A DNA stretch of 64,000 bases from Noviherbaspirillum pedocola (GCF_016632335.1 NZ_JAEPBG010000019.1:1-64000), one strand, 5' to 3'; numbered from the stretch's first letter, positions 26,989 to 38,077 are shown. Numbers and translations are program-made. Notes: generated by a model not told the origin, from the letters alone.

Positions 26989-28089
26989 ATGAATGAAACA
27001 AGCATGAATGAAGCCGTGAAAAACGACCCCATCGATTTTTATTTCGATTTTTCCTCGCCCTACGCCTATTTCGCGTCCACACGCATCGAGGCATTGGCCG
27101 CGCGGCATGGCAGGGCGGTGCGCTGGCATCCGATCCTGCTCGGCGTGGTGTTCCGAAGCGTCGGCACGCAGGCGCTGACCACATACCCGGTCAAGGGCGA
27201 CTATGCCTTTCATGACTTCGAGCGCACTGCGCGCTTCGAACGCATACCGTACAATCGGCCGCCGCGCTTTCCATTGGCCACGCAGTGCGCCGCGCGCGCG
27301 ATGCGGTGGGCGATGGCGCATCTCGACGCACCGCAAGCCACGTCATTGATGCATGCGCTGTTTCGCGCCTTGTTCGTCGATGGCGTTGCGCTCGATGATG
27401 CGAATGAAGTGCTGCGCATTGCCGCAAGCCTGGGCATCGAGCGCGAGGCGCTTGCCGCCGGCATGGACAGCGATGCCATGCGCGAGCAGCTGCGCGCCGG
27501 CACTGCCGAGGCGCTTGCGCGCGGCGTGTTCGGCGCGCCGTTCATGATCGTCGATGGCGAAGCCTTTTGGGGCTTCGACCGCTTCGACCAGCTCGAGGCG
27601 CATCTGGGGGGCGCCTTGATGCCCGCAATCCAATCCGCTTTGCCACCACAGGGGGAAAACGACATGGCGATCAAACATGGCTACAAGGCGATGCTGGCCG
27701 AAGCCGAAAGCCGCATCCGCGCCTACAGCGCCGAGGAGGCGCTTGCCAGGCTGAACGATCCGAATGTGCAGTTCGTCGATATTCGCGACGTGCGTGAACT
27801 CGAGCGCGAAGGCGTGCTGACCGGCGCCTTCCATGCGCCGCGCGGCATGCTCGAATTCTGGGTCGATCCCGAATCGCCGTACCACAAGACCGTGTTCGCG
27901 CAGCCGAAGGAATACATCTTCTTCTGCGCCGCCGGCTGGCGCAGCGCGCTGGCTACCGACACCGTGCAGCGCATGGGCCTGGAACCGGTCGCGCATGTCA
28001 ACGGCGGCTTCGCAGCGCTGAAGGCGGCCGGCGCACCGGTGGCGGCCAAGCCCGAATCTCGGTCCGACGCCAAGCCGAAATCCGTATGA
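26989..28089 (+). CDS. Fusion of a 2-hydroxychromene-2-carboxylate isomerase-like domain and a rhodanese domain
   Basis: A 366-residue protein in one uninterrupted frame. Residues about 12-215 are a DsbA-like thioredoxin fold of the HCCA-isomerase/kappa-GST type (IDFYFDFSSPYAYFAS, GVFGAPFMIVDGEAFWGFDRFDQLEAHL). Residues 226-366 are a single rhodanese domain (VQFVDIRDVRELEREG) with the presumed active-site cysteine in FFCAAGWRSALA near residue 312. Residue 226 is a methionine (ATG 27664) preceded by gggggaaaa, an apparent ribosome-binding site, so the rhodanese may also be made alone. No good ribosome-binding site precedes the 26989 or 27004 starts. It overlaps the next gene by 4 bp. Confidence 0.85.
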   Translation: MNETSMNEAVKNDPIDFYFDFSSPYAYFASTRIEALAARHGRAVRWHPILLGVVFRSVGTQALTTYPVKGDYAFHDFERTARFERIPYNRPPRFPLATQCAARAMRWAMAHLDAPQATSLMHALFRALFVDGVALDDANEVLRIAASLGIEREALAAGMDSDAMREQLRAGTAEALARGVFGAPFMIVDGEAFWGFDRFDQLEAHLGGALMPAIQSALPPQGENDMAIKHGYKAMLAEAESRIRAYSAEEALARLNDPNVQFVDIRDVRELEREGVLTGAFHAPRGMLEFWVDPESPYHKTVFAQPKEYIFFCAAGWRSALATDTVQRMGLEPVAHVNGGFAALKAAGAPVAAKPESRSDAKPKSV

Positions 28090-28472
28090 AGCGCAAGGCA
28101 GCCACGCCTTGCCCGTGCGGCGGCGCCGACTACGCCGCCTGCTGCGGCCGCTTCCATGCGGGCCAGACGGCGCCCACGGCAGAAGCGCTGATGCGCTCGC
28201 GCTACAGCGCCTATGCGCTCGGCCTGTTCGACTACATCGAAGCCACCTGGCATTCGAGCACGCGCCCGCCGCGCGCGAACCTGCGTGATGATGGCGCGCG
28301 CTGGATCGGCCTTGAAGTCAAGGCGCATCGCGAAGACGGCGACGCGGCCACAGTGGAATTCGTCGCCCGCTGCCGCATCGCCGGCCGCGCGCAGCGCCTG
28401 CATGAAATCAGCCGCTTCCTGCGCGAAGACGGCAAATGGACTTACCTCGACGGCAGCTTTCCGGAAGAATGA
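28086..28472 (+). CDS. YchJ-family cysteine-motif protein
   Basis: A 128-residue protein starting [20 protein letters not shown]. The N-terminal CPCG...CC cluster followed by [27 protein letters not shown] matches YchJ/UPF0225 proteins, which carry one SEC-C-like zinc motif and an NTF2-like fold. The function is unknown. It overlaps the isomerase-rhodanese gene by an atga and its end nearly abuts liuB, so it is within the liu transcript. Confidence 0.88.
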   Translation: MKRKAATPCPCGGADYAACCGRFHAGQTAPTAEALMRSRYSAYALGLFDYIEATWHSSTRPPRANLRDDGARWIGLEVKAHREDGDAATVEFVARCRIAGRAQRLHEISRFLREDGKWTYLDGSFPEE

Positions 28473-28474
28473 CC

Positions 28475-30082
28475 ATGACCCTCCTTGAATCCCGACTCGA
28501 TCCCCGCTCCGAAGATTTCCGCGCCAATGCCGAAGCCATGGAAGCGCTCGTCGCCGACCTGCGCGAGCGCGTCGCGCAGATCGCGCTGGGCGGCGGCGAA
28601 GCGGCGCGCAACCGGCACACCGCGCGCGGCAAGCTGCTGCCGCGCGACCGGGTGCAGCAACTGCTCGATCCCGGCACGCCCTTCCTCGAGTTCTCGCAGC
28701 TCGCGGCCTACGACATGTATGACAACGACGCGCCCTGCGCCGGCATCATCACCGGCATCGGCCGCGTTTCAGGCCAGGAATGCGTGATCGTGTGCAATGA
28801 CGCCACGGTCAAGGGCGGCACCTATTACCCGGTCACGGTGAAGAAGCACCTGCGCGCGCAGGAAATCGCGCAGCAGAACAATCTGCCGTGCCTCTACCTG
28901 GTCGATTCCGGCGGCGCGAATCTGCCGAACCAGGATGACGTCTTCCCGGACCGCGACCACTTCGGCCGCATCTTCTACAACCAGGCCAACATGTCGGCCG
29001 CGGGCATACCGCAGATCGCAGTGGTCATGGGGTCGTGCACCGCCGGCGGCGCCTATGTGCCGGCGATGAGCGATGAATCCATCATCGTCAAGGAACAGGG
29101 CACGATCTTCCTCGGCGGCCCGCCGCTGGTGAAGGCGGCCACCGGCGAAGTCGTCAGCGCCGAGGACCTGGGCGGCGGCGATGTGCATACCCGCCTGTCG
29201 GGCGTGGTCGACCACCTGGCACAGAACGATTTGCATGCGCTGGCGCTGGCCCGGAAGATCGTCGCCAATCTGAACCGGCGCAAGCCCGAGCAGTCCGCGC
29301 CGCGCGACATCGTCGCGCCGAAATACGATGCGCGTGAACTGTATGGCGTGATTCCGGTCGACACCCGCAAGCCCTTCGATGTGCGCGAAGTCATTGCCCG
29401 CATCGTCGACGGCAGCGAGTTCGACGAGTTCAAGGCGCGCTACGGCACGACGCTGGTGTGCGGCTTCGCGCACCTGTACGGCATGCCGGTGGGCATCATC
29501 GCCAACAACGGCATCCTGTTCTCGGAGTCGGCATTGAAGGGCACGCACTTCATCGAGCTGTGCTGCCAGCGCAAGATTCCGCTGGTGTTCCTGCAGAACA
29601 TCACCGGCTTCATGGTGGGCAGGAAGTACGAGAACGAAGGCATCGCCAGGAATGGCGCGAAGATGGTCACCGCCGTGGCCACGGCCGCGGTGCCGAAGTT
29701 CACCGTGATCATCGGCGGCAGCTTCGGCGCCGGCAACTACGGCATGTGCGGCCGCGCCTATTCGCCGCGCTTTCTGTGGATGTGGCCGAATGCGCGCATC
29801 TCGGTGATGGGCGGCGAGCAGGCGGCCAGCGTGCTGGCTACCGTCAGGCGCGACGGCATCGAAGGCCGCGGCGGCAGCTGGAGCGCGCAGGAGGAAGAGG
29901 CGTTCAAGTCGCCGATCCGCGAGCAGTACGAGGCGCAGGGTCATCCGTACTATGCTTCGGCCCGGCTGTGGGACGATGGCGTGATCGACCCGGCCGACAC
30001 CCGCATGGTGCTCGGACTGGGCCTGTCGGCCGCATTGAATGCGCCAATTCCCGAGACGCGGTTTGGCGTATTCCGCATGTAG
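28475..30082 (+). CDS. liuB: Methylcrotonyl-CoA carboxylase, carboxyltransferase (beta) subunit
   Basis: A 535-residue acyl-CoA carboxyltransferase with [17 protein letters not shown] and [15 protein letters not shown] (N-terminal half), and [19 protein letters not shown] and [20 protein letters not shown] (C-terminal half). This is characteristic of methylcrotonyl-CoA carboxylase beta subunits rather than propionyl-CoA enzymes. It carboxylates 3-methylcrotonyl-CoA with the biotin-bearing LiuD subunit. ATG 28475 is preferred over 28469 because ggaaga sits at a better distance. Confidence 0.93.
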   Translation: MTLLESRLDPRSEDFRANAEAMEALVADLRERVAQIALGGGEAARNRHTARGKLLPRDRVQQLLDPGTPFLEFSQLAAYDMYDNDAPCAGIITGIGRVSGQECVIVCNDATVKGGTYYPVTVKKHLRAQEIAQQNNLPCLYLVDSGGANLPNQDDVFPDRDHFGRIFYNQANMSAAGIPQIAVVMGSCTAGGAYVPAMSDESIIVKEQGTIFLGGPPLVKAATGEVVSAEDLGGGDVHTRLSGVVDHLAQNDLHALALARKIVANLNRRKPEQSAPRDIVAPKYDARELYGVIPVDTRKPFDVREVIARIVDGSEFDEFKARYGTTLVCGFAHLYGMPVGIIANNGILFSESALKGTHFIELCCQRKIPLVFLQNITGFMVGRKYENEGIARNGAKMVTAVATAAVPKFTVIIGGSFGAGNYGMCGRAYSPRFLWMWPNARISVMGGEQAASVLATVRRDGIEGRGGSWSAQEEEAFKSPIREQYEAQGHPYYASARLWDDGVIDPADTRMVLGLGLSAALNAPIPETRFGVFRM

Positions 30083-30092
30083 GAGAACAAGA

Positions 30093-30887
30093 ATGGCATA
30101 CCAGACGCTGCAACTGACACAGGATGGCGCGGTCACCACCGTGTGGCTGAACCGGCCCGAGGTGCGCAACGCCTTCAACGAGGCCGCGATCGCGGAAATC
30201 ACCGAAGTCTTCGAAAAGCTTGACGCAACTCAGGACGTGCGCGCGGTCGTGCTGGCCGCGCATGGCGTATCCTTCTGCGCCGGCGCCGACCTGAACTGGA
30301 TGCGCAAGATGGCCGGCTACAGCCGCGAGGAAAACCTGGCCGATGCGGCGCAGCTGGCGCGCATGCTGAAGACCATTCACCGCTGTCGCAGGCCGGTAGT
30401 GGCGCGGGTGCAGGGCGATTGCTATGCCGGCGGCATGGGTTTGGCCGCGGCGTGCGACATCGTGGTGGCAGCCGAGGGCGTGAACTTCTGCCTGTCCGAG
30501 GTCAGGCTCGGCCTGATCCCGGCGACGATCTCGCCCTATGTAATTCGCGCCATCGGCGAATCCGCGGCGCGGCGCTACTTTCTGACGGCCGAACGGATTC
30601 CGGCGCAGGAAGCGTATCGCATAGGTCTCGCGCATGAAGTCGTGCCGGCGGACCGGCTCGATGCCACGGTCGGCGGCATCCTGAAGTCGCTGCTGGCGGC
30701 TTCACCGAACGCGGTGTCCGAGGCCAAGCGCCTGGTGCGCGATGTCGCCGGCGCGAAGCTGGACGATGCGCTGATCGATGACACCGTCACGCGCATCGCC
30801 GACATCCGGGCGTCGCAGGAAGGCCGCGAAGGCGTGCAATCCTTCCTGGAGAAGCGACGCCCCAACTGGATAGACAGGGAAGTTTGA
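30093..30887 (+). CDS. liuC: Methylglutaconyl-CoA hydratase (enoyl-CoA hydratase family)
   Basis: A 264-residue crotonase-fold protein with the oxyanion-hole segment VSFCAGADLNWMRKMAGYS and the second signature GDCYAGGMGLAAACDIVVAAEGVNFCLSEVRLGLIPATISPYV. The glutamate in LSEVRLG is in the family's catalytic position. Between liuB and liuD the expected reaction is hydration of 3-methylglutaconyl-CoA to HMG-CoA. The start at ATG 30093 has aggaga upstream. Its stop overlaps the bioA start (tgatg). Confidence 0.9.
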   Translation: MAYQTLQLTQDGAVTTVWLNRPEVRNAFNEAAIAEITEVFEKLDATQDVRAVVLAAHGVSFCAGADLNWMRKMAGYSREENLADAAQLARMLKTIHRCRRPVVARVQGDCYAGGMGLAAACDIVVAAEGVNFCLSEVRLGLIPATISPYVIRAIGESAARRYFLTAERIPAQEAYRIGLAHEVVPADRLDATVGGILKSLLAASPNAVSEAKRLVRDVAGAKLDDALIDDTVTRIADIRASQEGREGVQSFLEKRRPNWIDREV

Positions 30888-32206
30888 TGAAGCAAGAAGA
30901 CTGGATGGCGCGCAGCCTGAAAAGCGTATGGCATCCGTGCACGCAGATGCAGCACCACGAAACCATGCCGCTGATCGCGCTCTCGCATGGACGCGGCCCG
31001 TGGCTGTACGGCGAGAACGGCAAGCCCTATCTCGATGCGATCAGCTCGTGGTGGGTCAATCTGTTCGGCCATGCCAATCCGCGCATCAATGCGGCGCTGC
31101 GCGACCAACTGGAAAAGCTCGAGCATGCGATGCTGGCCGGTTTCACCCATGAGCCGGTGGTGATGCTGTCCGAGCGGCTGTCAGCGCGCACCGGCGGCGT
31201 GCTCGGCCACTGCTTCTATGCGTCCGACGGCGCATCCGCGGTCGAGATCGCGCTGAAGATGAGCTTTCACGCCTGGCGCAATGCCGGCCGCGAGGACAAG
31301 CAGGAATTCGTCTGCCTGCAGGGCAGCTACCACGGCGAGACCATCGGCGCGCTGTCGGTGACCGATGTGCAACTGTTCCGCGACGCCTATGGCTCCATGC
31401 TGCGCCCGGCGCACGTGGTGCCTACGCCGGACGCGCGCAATGCCATGCCCGGCGAAACCCCGGCGCAGGCCGCGCGCCGCGCCGCCGCCGCCTTCGAGCT
31501 CTTGCTGCGTCAGCGCGGCGACCGCATCGCGGCGATCATCGTCGAGCCGCTGGTACAATGCGCCGCCGGCATGGCCATGCACGATCCGGTGTATCTGGCC
31601 GAGCTGCGGCGACTATGCGATGCCTATGAAGTGCACCTGATTGCCGATGAAATTGCCGTCGGCTGCGGCCGCACCGGCAGCTTCTTCGCCTGCGAGCAGG
31701 CCGGCATCTGGCCGGATTTCCTGTGCCTGTCCAAGGGCATTTCCGGCGGCTACCTGCCGCTGTCGCTGGTGATGACCCGCAAGACCATCTATGACGCCTT
31801 CTACGACGACGACATCGCGCGCGGCTTTCTGCATTCGCATTCCTACACCGGCAATCCGTTGGCCTGCCGCGCCGCGCTGGCCACGCTCGACATTTTTGAT
31901 GAAGACGATGTCATCAACCGCAACCGTGAAAAGGCCGCGCGCATGAACGCAGCGCTCGCGCCGCTGGCCGCGCACGAGCTGGTGGCGAACTTCCGCCAGC
32001 GCGGCATGATCTGGGCCTTCGATGCGAAAGTGCCGCCGGCCGGCTTCGCGCGCCGCTTCTTCACCGCGGCGCTGGAACGGGAATTGCTGTTGCGTCCGAT
32101 AGGCCGCACCGTCTACCTGATGCCGCCGTATGTCTTGAACGAGGAAGAAATGGATTTGCTGGGCAAACGCACGCTGGAAACCCTGGAAAGCGTGGTGAGT
32201 GCATGA
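30887..32206 (+). CDS. bioA: Adenosylmethionine-8-amino-7-oxononanoate aminotransferase
   Basis: A 439-residue PLP aminotransferase of biotin synthesis, converting 7-keto-8-aminopelargonate to 7,8-diaminopelargonate with S-adenosylmethionine as amino donor. It has the BioA N terminus [62 protein letters not shown] and the PLP lysine in [14 protein letters not shown]. One base overlap with liuC and 4-bp overlap with bioF indicate a continuous operon. Confidence 0.96.
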   Translation: MKQEDWMARSLKSVWHPCTQMQHHETMPLIALSHGRGPWLYGENGKPYLDAISSWWVNLFGHANPRINAALRDQLEKLEHAMLAGFTHEPVVMLSERLSARTGGVLGHCFYASDGASAVEIALKMSFHAWRNAGREDKQEFVCLQGSYHGETIGALSVTDVQLFRDAYGSMLRPAHVVPTPDARNAMPGETPAQAARRAAAAFELLLRQRGDRIAAIIVEPLVQCAAGMAMHDPVYLAELRRLCDAYEVHLIADEIAVGCGRTGSFFACEQAGIWPDFLCLSKGISGGYLPLSLVMTRKTIYDAFYDDDIARGFLHSHSYTGNPLACRAALATLDIFDEDDVINRNREKAARMNAALAPLAAHELVANFRQRGMIWAFDAKVPPAGFARRFFTAALERELLLRPIGRTVYLMPPYVLNEEEMDLLGKRTLETLESVVSA

Positions 32207-33393
32207 ACCCGCTGTTGCAGACGCTGGAAGCCGGCTTGCGGGAACTCGACGCGGTAAAGCTGCGCCGCCGTCGCCGCACTGTCGACACGCCCTGCGGGCC
32301 GCGCGCGCAGGTCGATGGCCGGCCGATGCTGGCTTTCTGCAGCAACGATTACCTGGGCCTGGCCTCGCATCCGGCGCTGGTGGAAGCGCTGCAGGAAGGC
32401 GCATCGCGCTATGGCGTGGGCAGCGGCGCGTCGCACCTGATCAGTGGCCATGGCCGTGCCCATGCGCAGCTCGAGGAAAGGCTGGCCGAGTTCGAAGCGC
32501 CGTATATCGAGGAAGCGCGCGCGCTGTATTTCTGCACCGGCTACATGGCCAATCTCGCGGTATTGACCGCGCTGGCGCCGGCTGGGGCCGACATCTTTTG
32601 CGAGGAGCTGAACCACGCATCACTGATCGATGGCGCTCGTCTCGCACGCGGCAACGTCCACGTCTATCCGCACCGCGACCTGTCGGCGCTGGAGACGATG
32701 CTGAAGGACAGCCGCGCCGCGACCAAGCTGGTAGTAACCGACAGCGTATTCAGCATGGATGGCGTGATCGCGCCGCTGCCGCAATTGCTGGCGCTGTGCG
32801 AGCGGTATGGCGCCTGGCTGGTGGTCGACGATGCGCATGGTTTCGGCGTGCTCGGCGAACATGGCCGCGGCGCGCTCGAGCACTTCGGCTTGCGTTCGCC
32901 GAAGCTGGTCTACATCGGCACGCTGGGCAAGGCAGCCGGCGTGGGCGGCGCTTTCGTCGCCGCGCATGCGACCGTGATCGAATGGCTGTTGCAGCGCGGC
33001 CGCACCTACATCTACACCACCGCCGCGCCGCCGGCGCTGGCGCATGCGCTCTTGACCAGCGTAGACCTGATCGCAGGTCCCGAAGGCGCGGCGCGGCGCG
33101 CGCGGCTGGCCGAACTCAATGCCCGCTTCCGCGATGCGCTGCAGCTAAAGCGCTGGAAACGCATGGCCTCCGAGACCCCGATACAGCCCATCCTGATCGG
33201 CGAATCCGGCCCGGCGCTGGAAGCCTCGGCTGCGCTGGAACGCGAGCGCCTCTGGGTGCCGGCGATCCGCCCGCCCACGGTGCCGAAGGGAACGGCGCGG
33301 CTGCGCGTGACCTTCTCCGGCTCGCACGAGATCGACGATGCGCGCCAGCTCGCCGACGCGCTGAACCATATCGAAGGAACCCTGCATGGCTGA
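32203..33393 (+). CDS. bioF: 8-amino-7-oxononanoate synthase
   Basis: A 396-residue PLP-dependent synthase that condenses a pimeloyl thioester with alanine. The alpha-oxoamine synthase hallmarks are [55 protein letters not shown] and the PLP lysine in [17 protein letters not shown] (near residue 241). It overlaps bioA by 4 bp and bioD by 8 bp. Confidence 0.96.
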   Translation: MNPLLQTLEAGLRELDAVKLRRRRRTVDTPCGPRAQVDGRPMLAFCSNDYLGLASHPALVEALQEGASRYGVGSGASHLISGHGRAHAQLEERLAEFEAPYIEEARALYFCTGYMANLAVLTALAPAGADIFCEELNHASLIDGARLARGNVHVYPHRDLSALETMLKDSRAATKLVVTDSVFSMDGVIAPLPQLLALCERYGAWLVVDDAHGFGVLGEHGRGALEHFGLRSPKLVYIGTLGKAAGVGGAFVAAHATVIEWLLQRGRTYIYTTAAPPALAHALLTSVDLIAGPEGAARRARLAELNARFRDALQLKRWKRMASETPIQPILIGESGPALEASAALERERLWVPAIRPPTVPKGTARLRVTFSGSHEIDDARQLADALNHIEGTLHG

Positions 33394-34090
33394 CGTCGCC
33401 TATTTCGTCACTGGCACCGATACCGAAATCGGCAAGACCCTGATCGCCAGCGCATTGACCCATGCGCTCGGCCAGACCGGATTGCGTACCGCCGCGATGA
33501 AGCCGATCGCCGCTGGCGCCGAGGACCGCGGCGGGCAACTGCATAACGACGACGTGGCCCAGCTGGCCGCGGCCGACAGCGCGCAGCTGCCACGCGATTG
33601 GACCACGCCTTACCTGTTCCGCGAACCGGCCGCACCGCATGTGGCCGCCGCGATGGAAGGCGCGACCATCGAGCGGCAACGCCTGCTCGATTGCTGGCAG
33701 CGCGTGGCCGCTGCCGCGCAGGCGGTGGTGGTCGAAGGCGTCGGCGGCTTTCGCGTGCCGCTGTCCGACGACTATGACACCGCCGACTTCGCCAGGGACC
33801 TCGGCCTGCCGGTGGTGTTGACCGTCGGCCTGCGCCTGGGCTGCATCAGCCATGCGCTGCTGACGGCCGAAGCCATCCTCGCGCGCGGTTTGCCGCTGGC
33901 AGGATGGGTTGCGAATGTGCTCGACCCGAACATGCCGCACCTGCAAGCCAATATCGATGCACTGCAAGCGCGCCTGTCCGCACCATTGCTGGGCACGGTC
34001 CCGCGCCTGGTGCAGCCGAACGCGGCCGAGGCTGCATCCCATCTCGATTTCTCCCGTCTGCCCGGCTGGCCCGGCGCGGGCGTCAAATGA
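33386..34090 (+). CDS. bioD: Dethiobiotin synthetase
   Basis: A 234-residue ATP-dependent carboxylase-cyclase with the P-loop variant [43 protein letters not shown] and the [10 protein letters not shown] segment. It makes dethiobiotin from 7,8-diaminopelargonate and CO2. It overlaps bioF by 8 bp, typical of coupled bio genes, and is followed by bioB after 20 bp. Confidence 0.95.
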   Translation: MADVAYFVTGTDTEIGKTLIASALTHALGQTGLRTAAMKPIAAGAEDRGGQLHNDDVAQLAAADSAQLPRDWTTPYLFREPAAPHVAAAMEGATIERQRLLDCWQRVAAAAQAVVVEGVGGFRVPLSDDYDTADFARDLGLPVVLTVGLRLGCISHALLTAEAILARGLPLAGWVANVLDPNMPHLQANIDALQARLSAPLLGTVPRLVQPNAAEAASHLDFSRLPGWPGAGVK

Positions 34091-34110
34091 TGTCTCACAA
34101 GGAAAGTTCC

Positions 34111-35142
34111 ATGTCCGCTCAACCGATTACCTTCCACGCCTGTCCCGCCAAGATCACCGCCGACCGCTGGCCGGTGGACGCGGTGCTGGCCCTGTTCGAA
34201 CTGCCGATGGGCGAGCTGATGCTGCAAGCGCAGCAGGCGCACCGCGAGCATTTCGATCCGACCGAAGTCGAACTCGCCACGCTGTTGTCGGTGAAGACCG
34301 GCGGCTGCCCGGAAGATTGCGGCTACTGCCCGCAAGCCGCGCGCTATGACACCGGCGTCGAAGCGCAGAAGATCCTGCCGCTCGATACCGTGCTCGAAGC
34401 CGCCCGCGCTGCGAAGGACAGCGGCGCCACCCGCTTCTGCATGGGCGCCGCTTGGCGCAGCCCGAAGGACCGCGACCTCGACCAGATCGAAGCCATGGTG
34501 CGCGGCGTGAAGGACCTCGGCATGGAAGCCTGCGTGACGCTCGGCATGCTCGAGCAGCACCAGGCCGAACGCCTCAAGGGCGCGGGGCTGGACTACTACA
34601 ACCACAACCTGGACACCGCGCCCGAGTTCTACGAGAACATCATCTCCACCCGCGACTACCAGGACCGCCTGGACACGCTGGGCCATGTGCGCGGCGCCGG
34701 CATCAAGGTCTGCAGCGGCGGCATCGTCGGCATGGGCGAGACCCGGCTGCAGCGCGCCGGCCTGATCGCGCAGCTGGCCAACATGGAGCCGTACCCGGAA
34801 TCGGTGCCGATCAATCACCTGGTGCAGGTGCCCGGCACGCCGCTGTACGGCACCGAGCGGCTGGACCCGCTGGAATTCGTGCGCACCATCGCGGTGGCGC
34901 GCATCACGATGCCGAAGGCGCGGGTGCGGCTGTCCGCCGGCCGGCGTCAGCTCGGCGACGCGGTGCAGGCGATGTGCTTCATGGCCGGCGCGAACTCGAT
35001 CTTCTATGGCGACAAGCTGCTCGTCACCGGCAACCCGGAAGTCGAGGAAGACATGGCGTTGCTGAAGAGCCTGGGCCTGAAGGCGCGCCAGGCGCATGTG
35101 GATGCGCGCTGCGAAGTCACGCAGGAAACCGCGGCGCAGTAA
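34111..35142 (+). CDS. bioB: Biotin synthase
   Basis: A 343-residue radical-SAM enzyme that inserts sulfur into dethiobiotin. The CxxxCxxC cluster is in [19 protein letters not shown]. Further family segments are [25 protein letters not shown] and [12 protein letters not shown]-like [16 protein letters not shown] 34111 is chosen because aaggaaag stands 5-12 nt upstream; earlier ATGs at 34087 and 34090 lack one. It is the last bio gene; a 125-bp gap leads to liuD. Confidence 0.97.
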   Translation: MSAQPITFHACPAKITADRWPVDAVLALFELPMGELMLQAQQAHREHFDPTEVELATLLSVKTGGCPEDCGYCPQAARYDTGVEAQKILPLDTVLEAARAAKDSGATRFCMGAAWRSPKDRDLDQIEAMVRGVKDLGMEACVTLGMLEQHQAERLKGAGLDYYNHNLDTAPEFYENIISTRDYQDRLDTLGHVRGAGIKVCSGGIVGMGETRLQRAGLIAQLANMEPYPESVPINHLVQVPGTPLYGTERLDPLEFVRTIAVARITMPKARVRLSAGRRQLGDAVQAMCFMAGANSIFYGDKLLVTGNPEVEEDMALLKSLGLKARQAHVDARCEVTQETAAQ

Positions 35143-35267
35143 GGCTTGCCGTCGCCGTGTCGATGCGCGCCGTGCCCACACCGGGCGCTCGGCGCATGAC
35201 GCAGGCACAAGCAGGCATAAGCAGGCCTGCACGCAACATCCTGCAATGAACGAGGGAGGAGACACCC

Positions 35268-37268
35268 ATGTTCCACAAGATCCTGATCGCCAATCGCGGC
35301 GAAATCGCCTGCCGTGTCGCCGCCACGGCGCGCCGGCTGGGCATGCGCACGGTGGCCGTGTATTCCGAGGCCGATGCGCTGGCGGCCCATGTCGCGGCCT
35401 GCGACGAAGCGGTGCCGATCGGCCCCGCGCCGGCGAAGGACAGCTATCTGCGCTTCGAGCGCATCATCGAAGCCGCGCTTGCCACCGGCGCGCAGGCGAT
35501 ACATCCGGGCTACGGCTTCCTCTCTGAAAACGAAGGCTTCGCCCGCGCCTGCGCCGATGCCGGCCTGGTCTTCATCGGCCCGCCGCCGGAAGCGATACGC
35601 GCCATGGGCTCAAAGTCCGCGGCCAAGCGGCTGATGGAAGAAGCGAATGTGCCGCTGGTGCCCGGCTATCACGGCGAGCGGCAGGAAACCGAGTTCCTGC
35701 ATGGGCAAGCCGATGCGATCGGCTATCCGGTGCTGCTCAAGGCATCGGCCGGCGGCGGCGGTAAGGGCATGCGCGTGGTCGAGAAGAGCGAAGACTTCGA
35801 CGCCGCGCTGGCTTCCTGCAAGCGCGAAGCGCTGGGCAGCTTCGGCGACGACCGCGTGCTGATCGAGAAGTACCTGACGCGCCCGCGCCATATCGAGATC
35901 CAGGTCTTTGCCGATACCCAGGGCAATTGCGTGTACCTGTTCGAGCGCGACTGCTCGGTGCAGCGCCGGCACCAGAAGGTGCTGGAAGAAGCGCCAGCGC
36001 CCGGCATGACACCCGAGCGCCGCGCCGCGATGGGCGAAGCCGCGGTGGCGGCTGCGCGCGCGGTTGGCTATGTCGGCGCGGGTACCGTCGAATTCATCGC
36101 CAACCAGGATGGCTCGTTCTACTTCATGGAGATGAACACGCGGCTGCAGGTCGAGCATCCGGTCACCGAGATGATCACCGGCACCGATCTGGTCGAATGG
36201 CAATTGCGCGTGGCCGCCGGCCAGCCGCTGCCCAAGCGCCAGGACGAATTGCAGATCAACGGCCATGCGCTGGAAGCGCGCATCTATGCGGAGAACCCGG
36301 AGAAGGGCTTCCTGCCATCGATAGGCACATTGCGCCACCTGCGCACGCCCGACGCGCTGCATTTTCATGCGCAGGCGGCAGGCAGCAATGAGGGCGTCAC
36401 GCGCATCGACAGCGGCGTGCGCGAAGGCGATGCGATTTCGCCGTATTACGACCCGATGATTGCCAAGCTCATCACCTGGGGGCCGGACCGCGAGGCCGCC
36501 CTGGCGCTGATGGCGCAGGCGCTATCGCAATACCAGGTGGTCGGACTCGCGAGCAACGTGGCTTTCCTCAAGCGGCTGGTGCAGAGCCAGCCCTTCGCCG
36601 AAGCGGACCTCGATACCGGCCTGATCGCGCGCCATCACGACGCGCTGTTCCCGCCGCATCGTCCCGCCCCCTTGCCCGCATCGGCGCTGGTCGCGGCATC
36701 GCTGCTGGCCTCGGAACGGCAGGCCGGCGGCGACCCGTGGGCATCGACCGGCGGCTTCCGCCTCAATGGCGCATTGACGCGCGTGCTCGACTTCGGCGAT
36801 GGCGACACGCGGCGGCAGGTGGCTATCGTGTACGAGGCGGACGGCTGGCGCATCTCTGATGACGAACGCACGGAAGCGATGCGCATCGTCGACATGCGCG
36901 GCCAGGAAGTCGCGATTCGCCTCGGCCATGCCGCGGTGCATGGCACGGTGGTGCGCGATGGCGAAGTCTTCCACGTGTGGTGGCAGGGAAGCCACTGGAC
37001 GCTGCCATGGCATGACCCGATGGCGCATGCCGGCGAAGCCGAAGGCGAGGGCGGCCGGCTGACCGCGCCGATGCCGGGCAAAATCATCGCGCTGCTGGTC
37101 GAGCCGGGCGCGAAGGTCGAGCGCGGCGCGCCGCTGCTGGTGATGGAAGCGATGAAGATGGAACACACGATATCGGCGCCGGCGGACGGAACGGTCGAAG
37201 CCTTGCTGTATCGGGTGGGGGATCAGGTGGCGGAAGGGGCGCAGTTGCTGGGGTTTGTGGTGGGGTGA
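35268..37268 (+). CDS. liuD: Methylcrotonyl-CoA carboxylase, biotin carboxylase/carrier (alpha) subunit
   Basis: A 666-residue protein with an N-terminal biotin carboxylase (MFHKILIANRGEIACRV, ATP-grasp loop KASAGGGGKGMRVV, FMEMNTRLQVEHPVTEMITG) and a C-terminal biotinyl domain whose acceptor lysine is in LLVMEAMKMEHTI. The layout matches MccA/LiuD rather than the shorter AccC. With LiuB it forms 3-methylcrotonyl-CoA carboxylase. It needs biotin, made by the four genes just upstream. aggga precedes the ATG. Confidence 0.94.
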   Translation: MFHKILIANRGEIACRVAATARRLGMRTVAVYSEADALAAHVAACDEAVPIGPAPAKDSYLRFERIIEAALATGAQAIHPGYGFLSENEGFARACADAGLVFIGPPPEAIRAMGSKSAAKRLMEEANVPLVPGYHGERQETEFLHGQADAIGYPVLLKASAGGGGKGMRVVEKSEDFDAALASCKREALGSFGDDRVLIEKYLTRPRHIEIQVFADTQGNCVYLFERDCSVQRRHQKVLEEAPAPGMTPERRAAMGEAAVAAARAVGYVGAGTVEFIANQDGSFYFMEMNTRLQVEHPVTEMITGTDLVEWQLRVAAGQPLPKRQDELQINGHALEARIYAENPEKGFLPSIGTLRHLRTPDALHFHAQAAGSNEGVTRIDSGVREGDAISPYYDPMIAKLITWGPDREAALALMAQALSQYQVVGLASNVAFLKRLVQSQPFAEADLDTGLIARHHDALFPPHRPAPLPASALVAASLLASERQAGGDPWASTGGFRLNGALTRVLDFGDGDTRRQVAIVYEADGWRISDDERTEAMRIVDMRGQEVAIRLGHAAVHGTVVRDGEVFHVWWQGSHWTLPWHDPMAHAGEAEGEGGRLTAPMPGKIIALLVEPGAKVERGAPLLVMEAMKMEHTISAPADGTVEALLYRVGDQVAEGAQLLGFVVG

Positions 37269-37515
37269 GGGTGGGGCGGCCGGGCCGTAGGCGTGTGGCT
37301 TGAGGAAGCGGCCGGCTTTGCATCGCTGCGGATTTCAACGAATGCTTGTTGGGAACGTCGCAGATGTTCCGATGGTTCTACGAGGCAGGATGGTATTGCG
37401 CATTCATCATGTTGCCGTCGCCGCTGTCATTGCTGCTGCGGCTTGCGAAGGCGCGCTAATACTTCGGCACGTTGCATTCGGGTTTGGATAGCATCTTCCT
37501 TTTTCCGTCCAAGCC

Positions 37516-38058
37516 ATGAACAGCCAGCACACACGAGCCAGCAAATTTTTAAGCTATGTCTTGCGCCACCGACCGGACGCCATCGGCATCGCGCTCGATC
37601 GCGAAGGATGGACCGATATCGCATCGCTGATTGCTGCCGCCAGCAAGGCAGGCAAGCAACTCGACCGCAGACTGATCGAAACCGTAGTCGCGAACAACGA
37701 CAAGAAGCGCTTCGCCATTTCCGAAGATGGGCTGCGCATACGCGCGGTGCAGGGGCATTCGACCGATCGCGTGGATATCCGCTACGTGAAGAAAGTGCCG
37801 CCCGAGTTTCTTTATCACGGTACCGCGACACGCTTTCTGGATGCGATCCGTAAGGAGGGCCTGCGACCTGGATCGCGCCAGTATGTGCATCTGTCGCAGG
37901 ATGTGCAGACTGCTGTCGCGGTTGGGCAGCGGCATGGCAAGCCGGTGGTGCTGAAGATTGATGCCCTGCGCATGCATCGGGAGGGCTTTGTGTTTTATCT
38001 GGCTGAAAATGGGGTTTGGTTGGTCCTGCAGGTGCCTTGGGGGTTTATTACAGGATGA
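37516..38058 (+). CDS. kptA: RNA 2'-phosphotransferase (Tpt1/KptA family)
   Basis: A 180-residue protein with the Tpt1 layout: [80 protein letters not shown] and the C-terminal [12 protein letters not shown]. The family removes an internal RNA 2'-phosphate using NAD+, forming ADP-ribose cyclic phosphate; its bacterial role is uncertain. The gene stands alone, 247 bp after liuD, at the edge of the toxin island and convergent with it. That gap shows nothing gene-like. Confidence 0.92.
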   Translation: MNSQHTRASKFLSYVLRHRPDAIGIALDREGWTDIASLIAAASKAGKQLDRRLIETVVANNDKKRFAISEDGLRIRAVQGHSTDRVDIRYVKKVPPEFLYHGTATRFLDAIRKEGLRPGSRQYVHLSQDVQTAVAVGQRHGKPVVLKIDALRMHREGFVFYLAENGVWLVLQVPWGFITG

Positions 38059-38077
38059 TCACAGCATTAGCGTGTGC

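Noticed and set aside
37269-37515. Short open frames between liuD and kptA as small genes.
   Set aside because: They lack ribosome-binding sites and overlap each other in different phases; composition is not protein-like.
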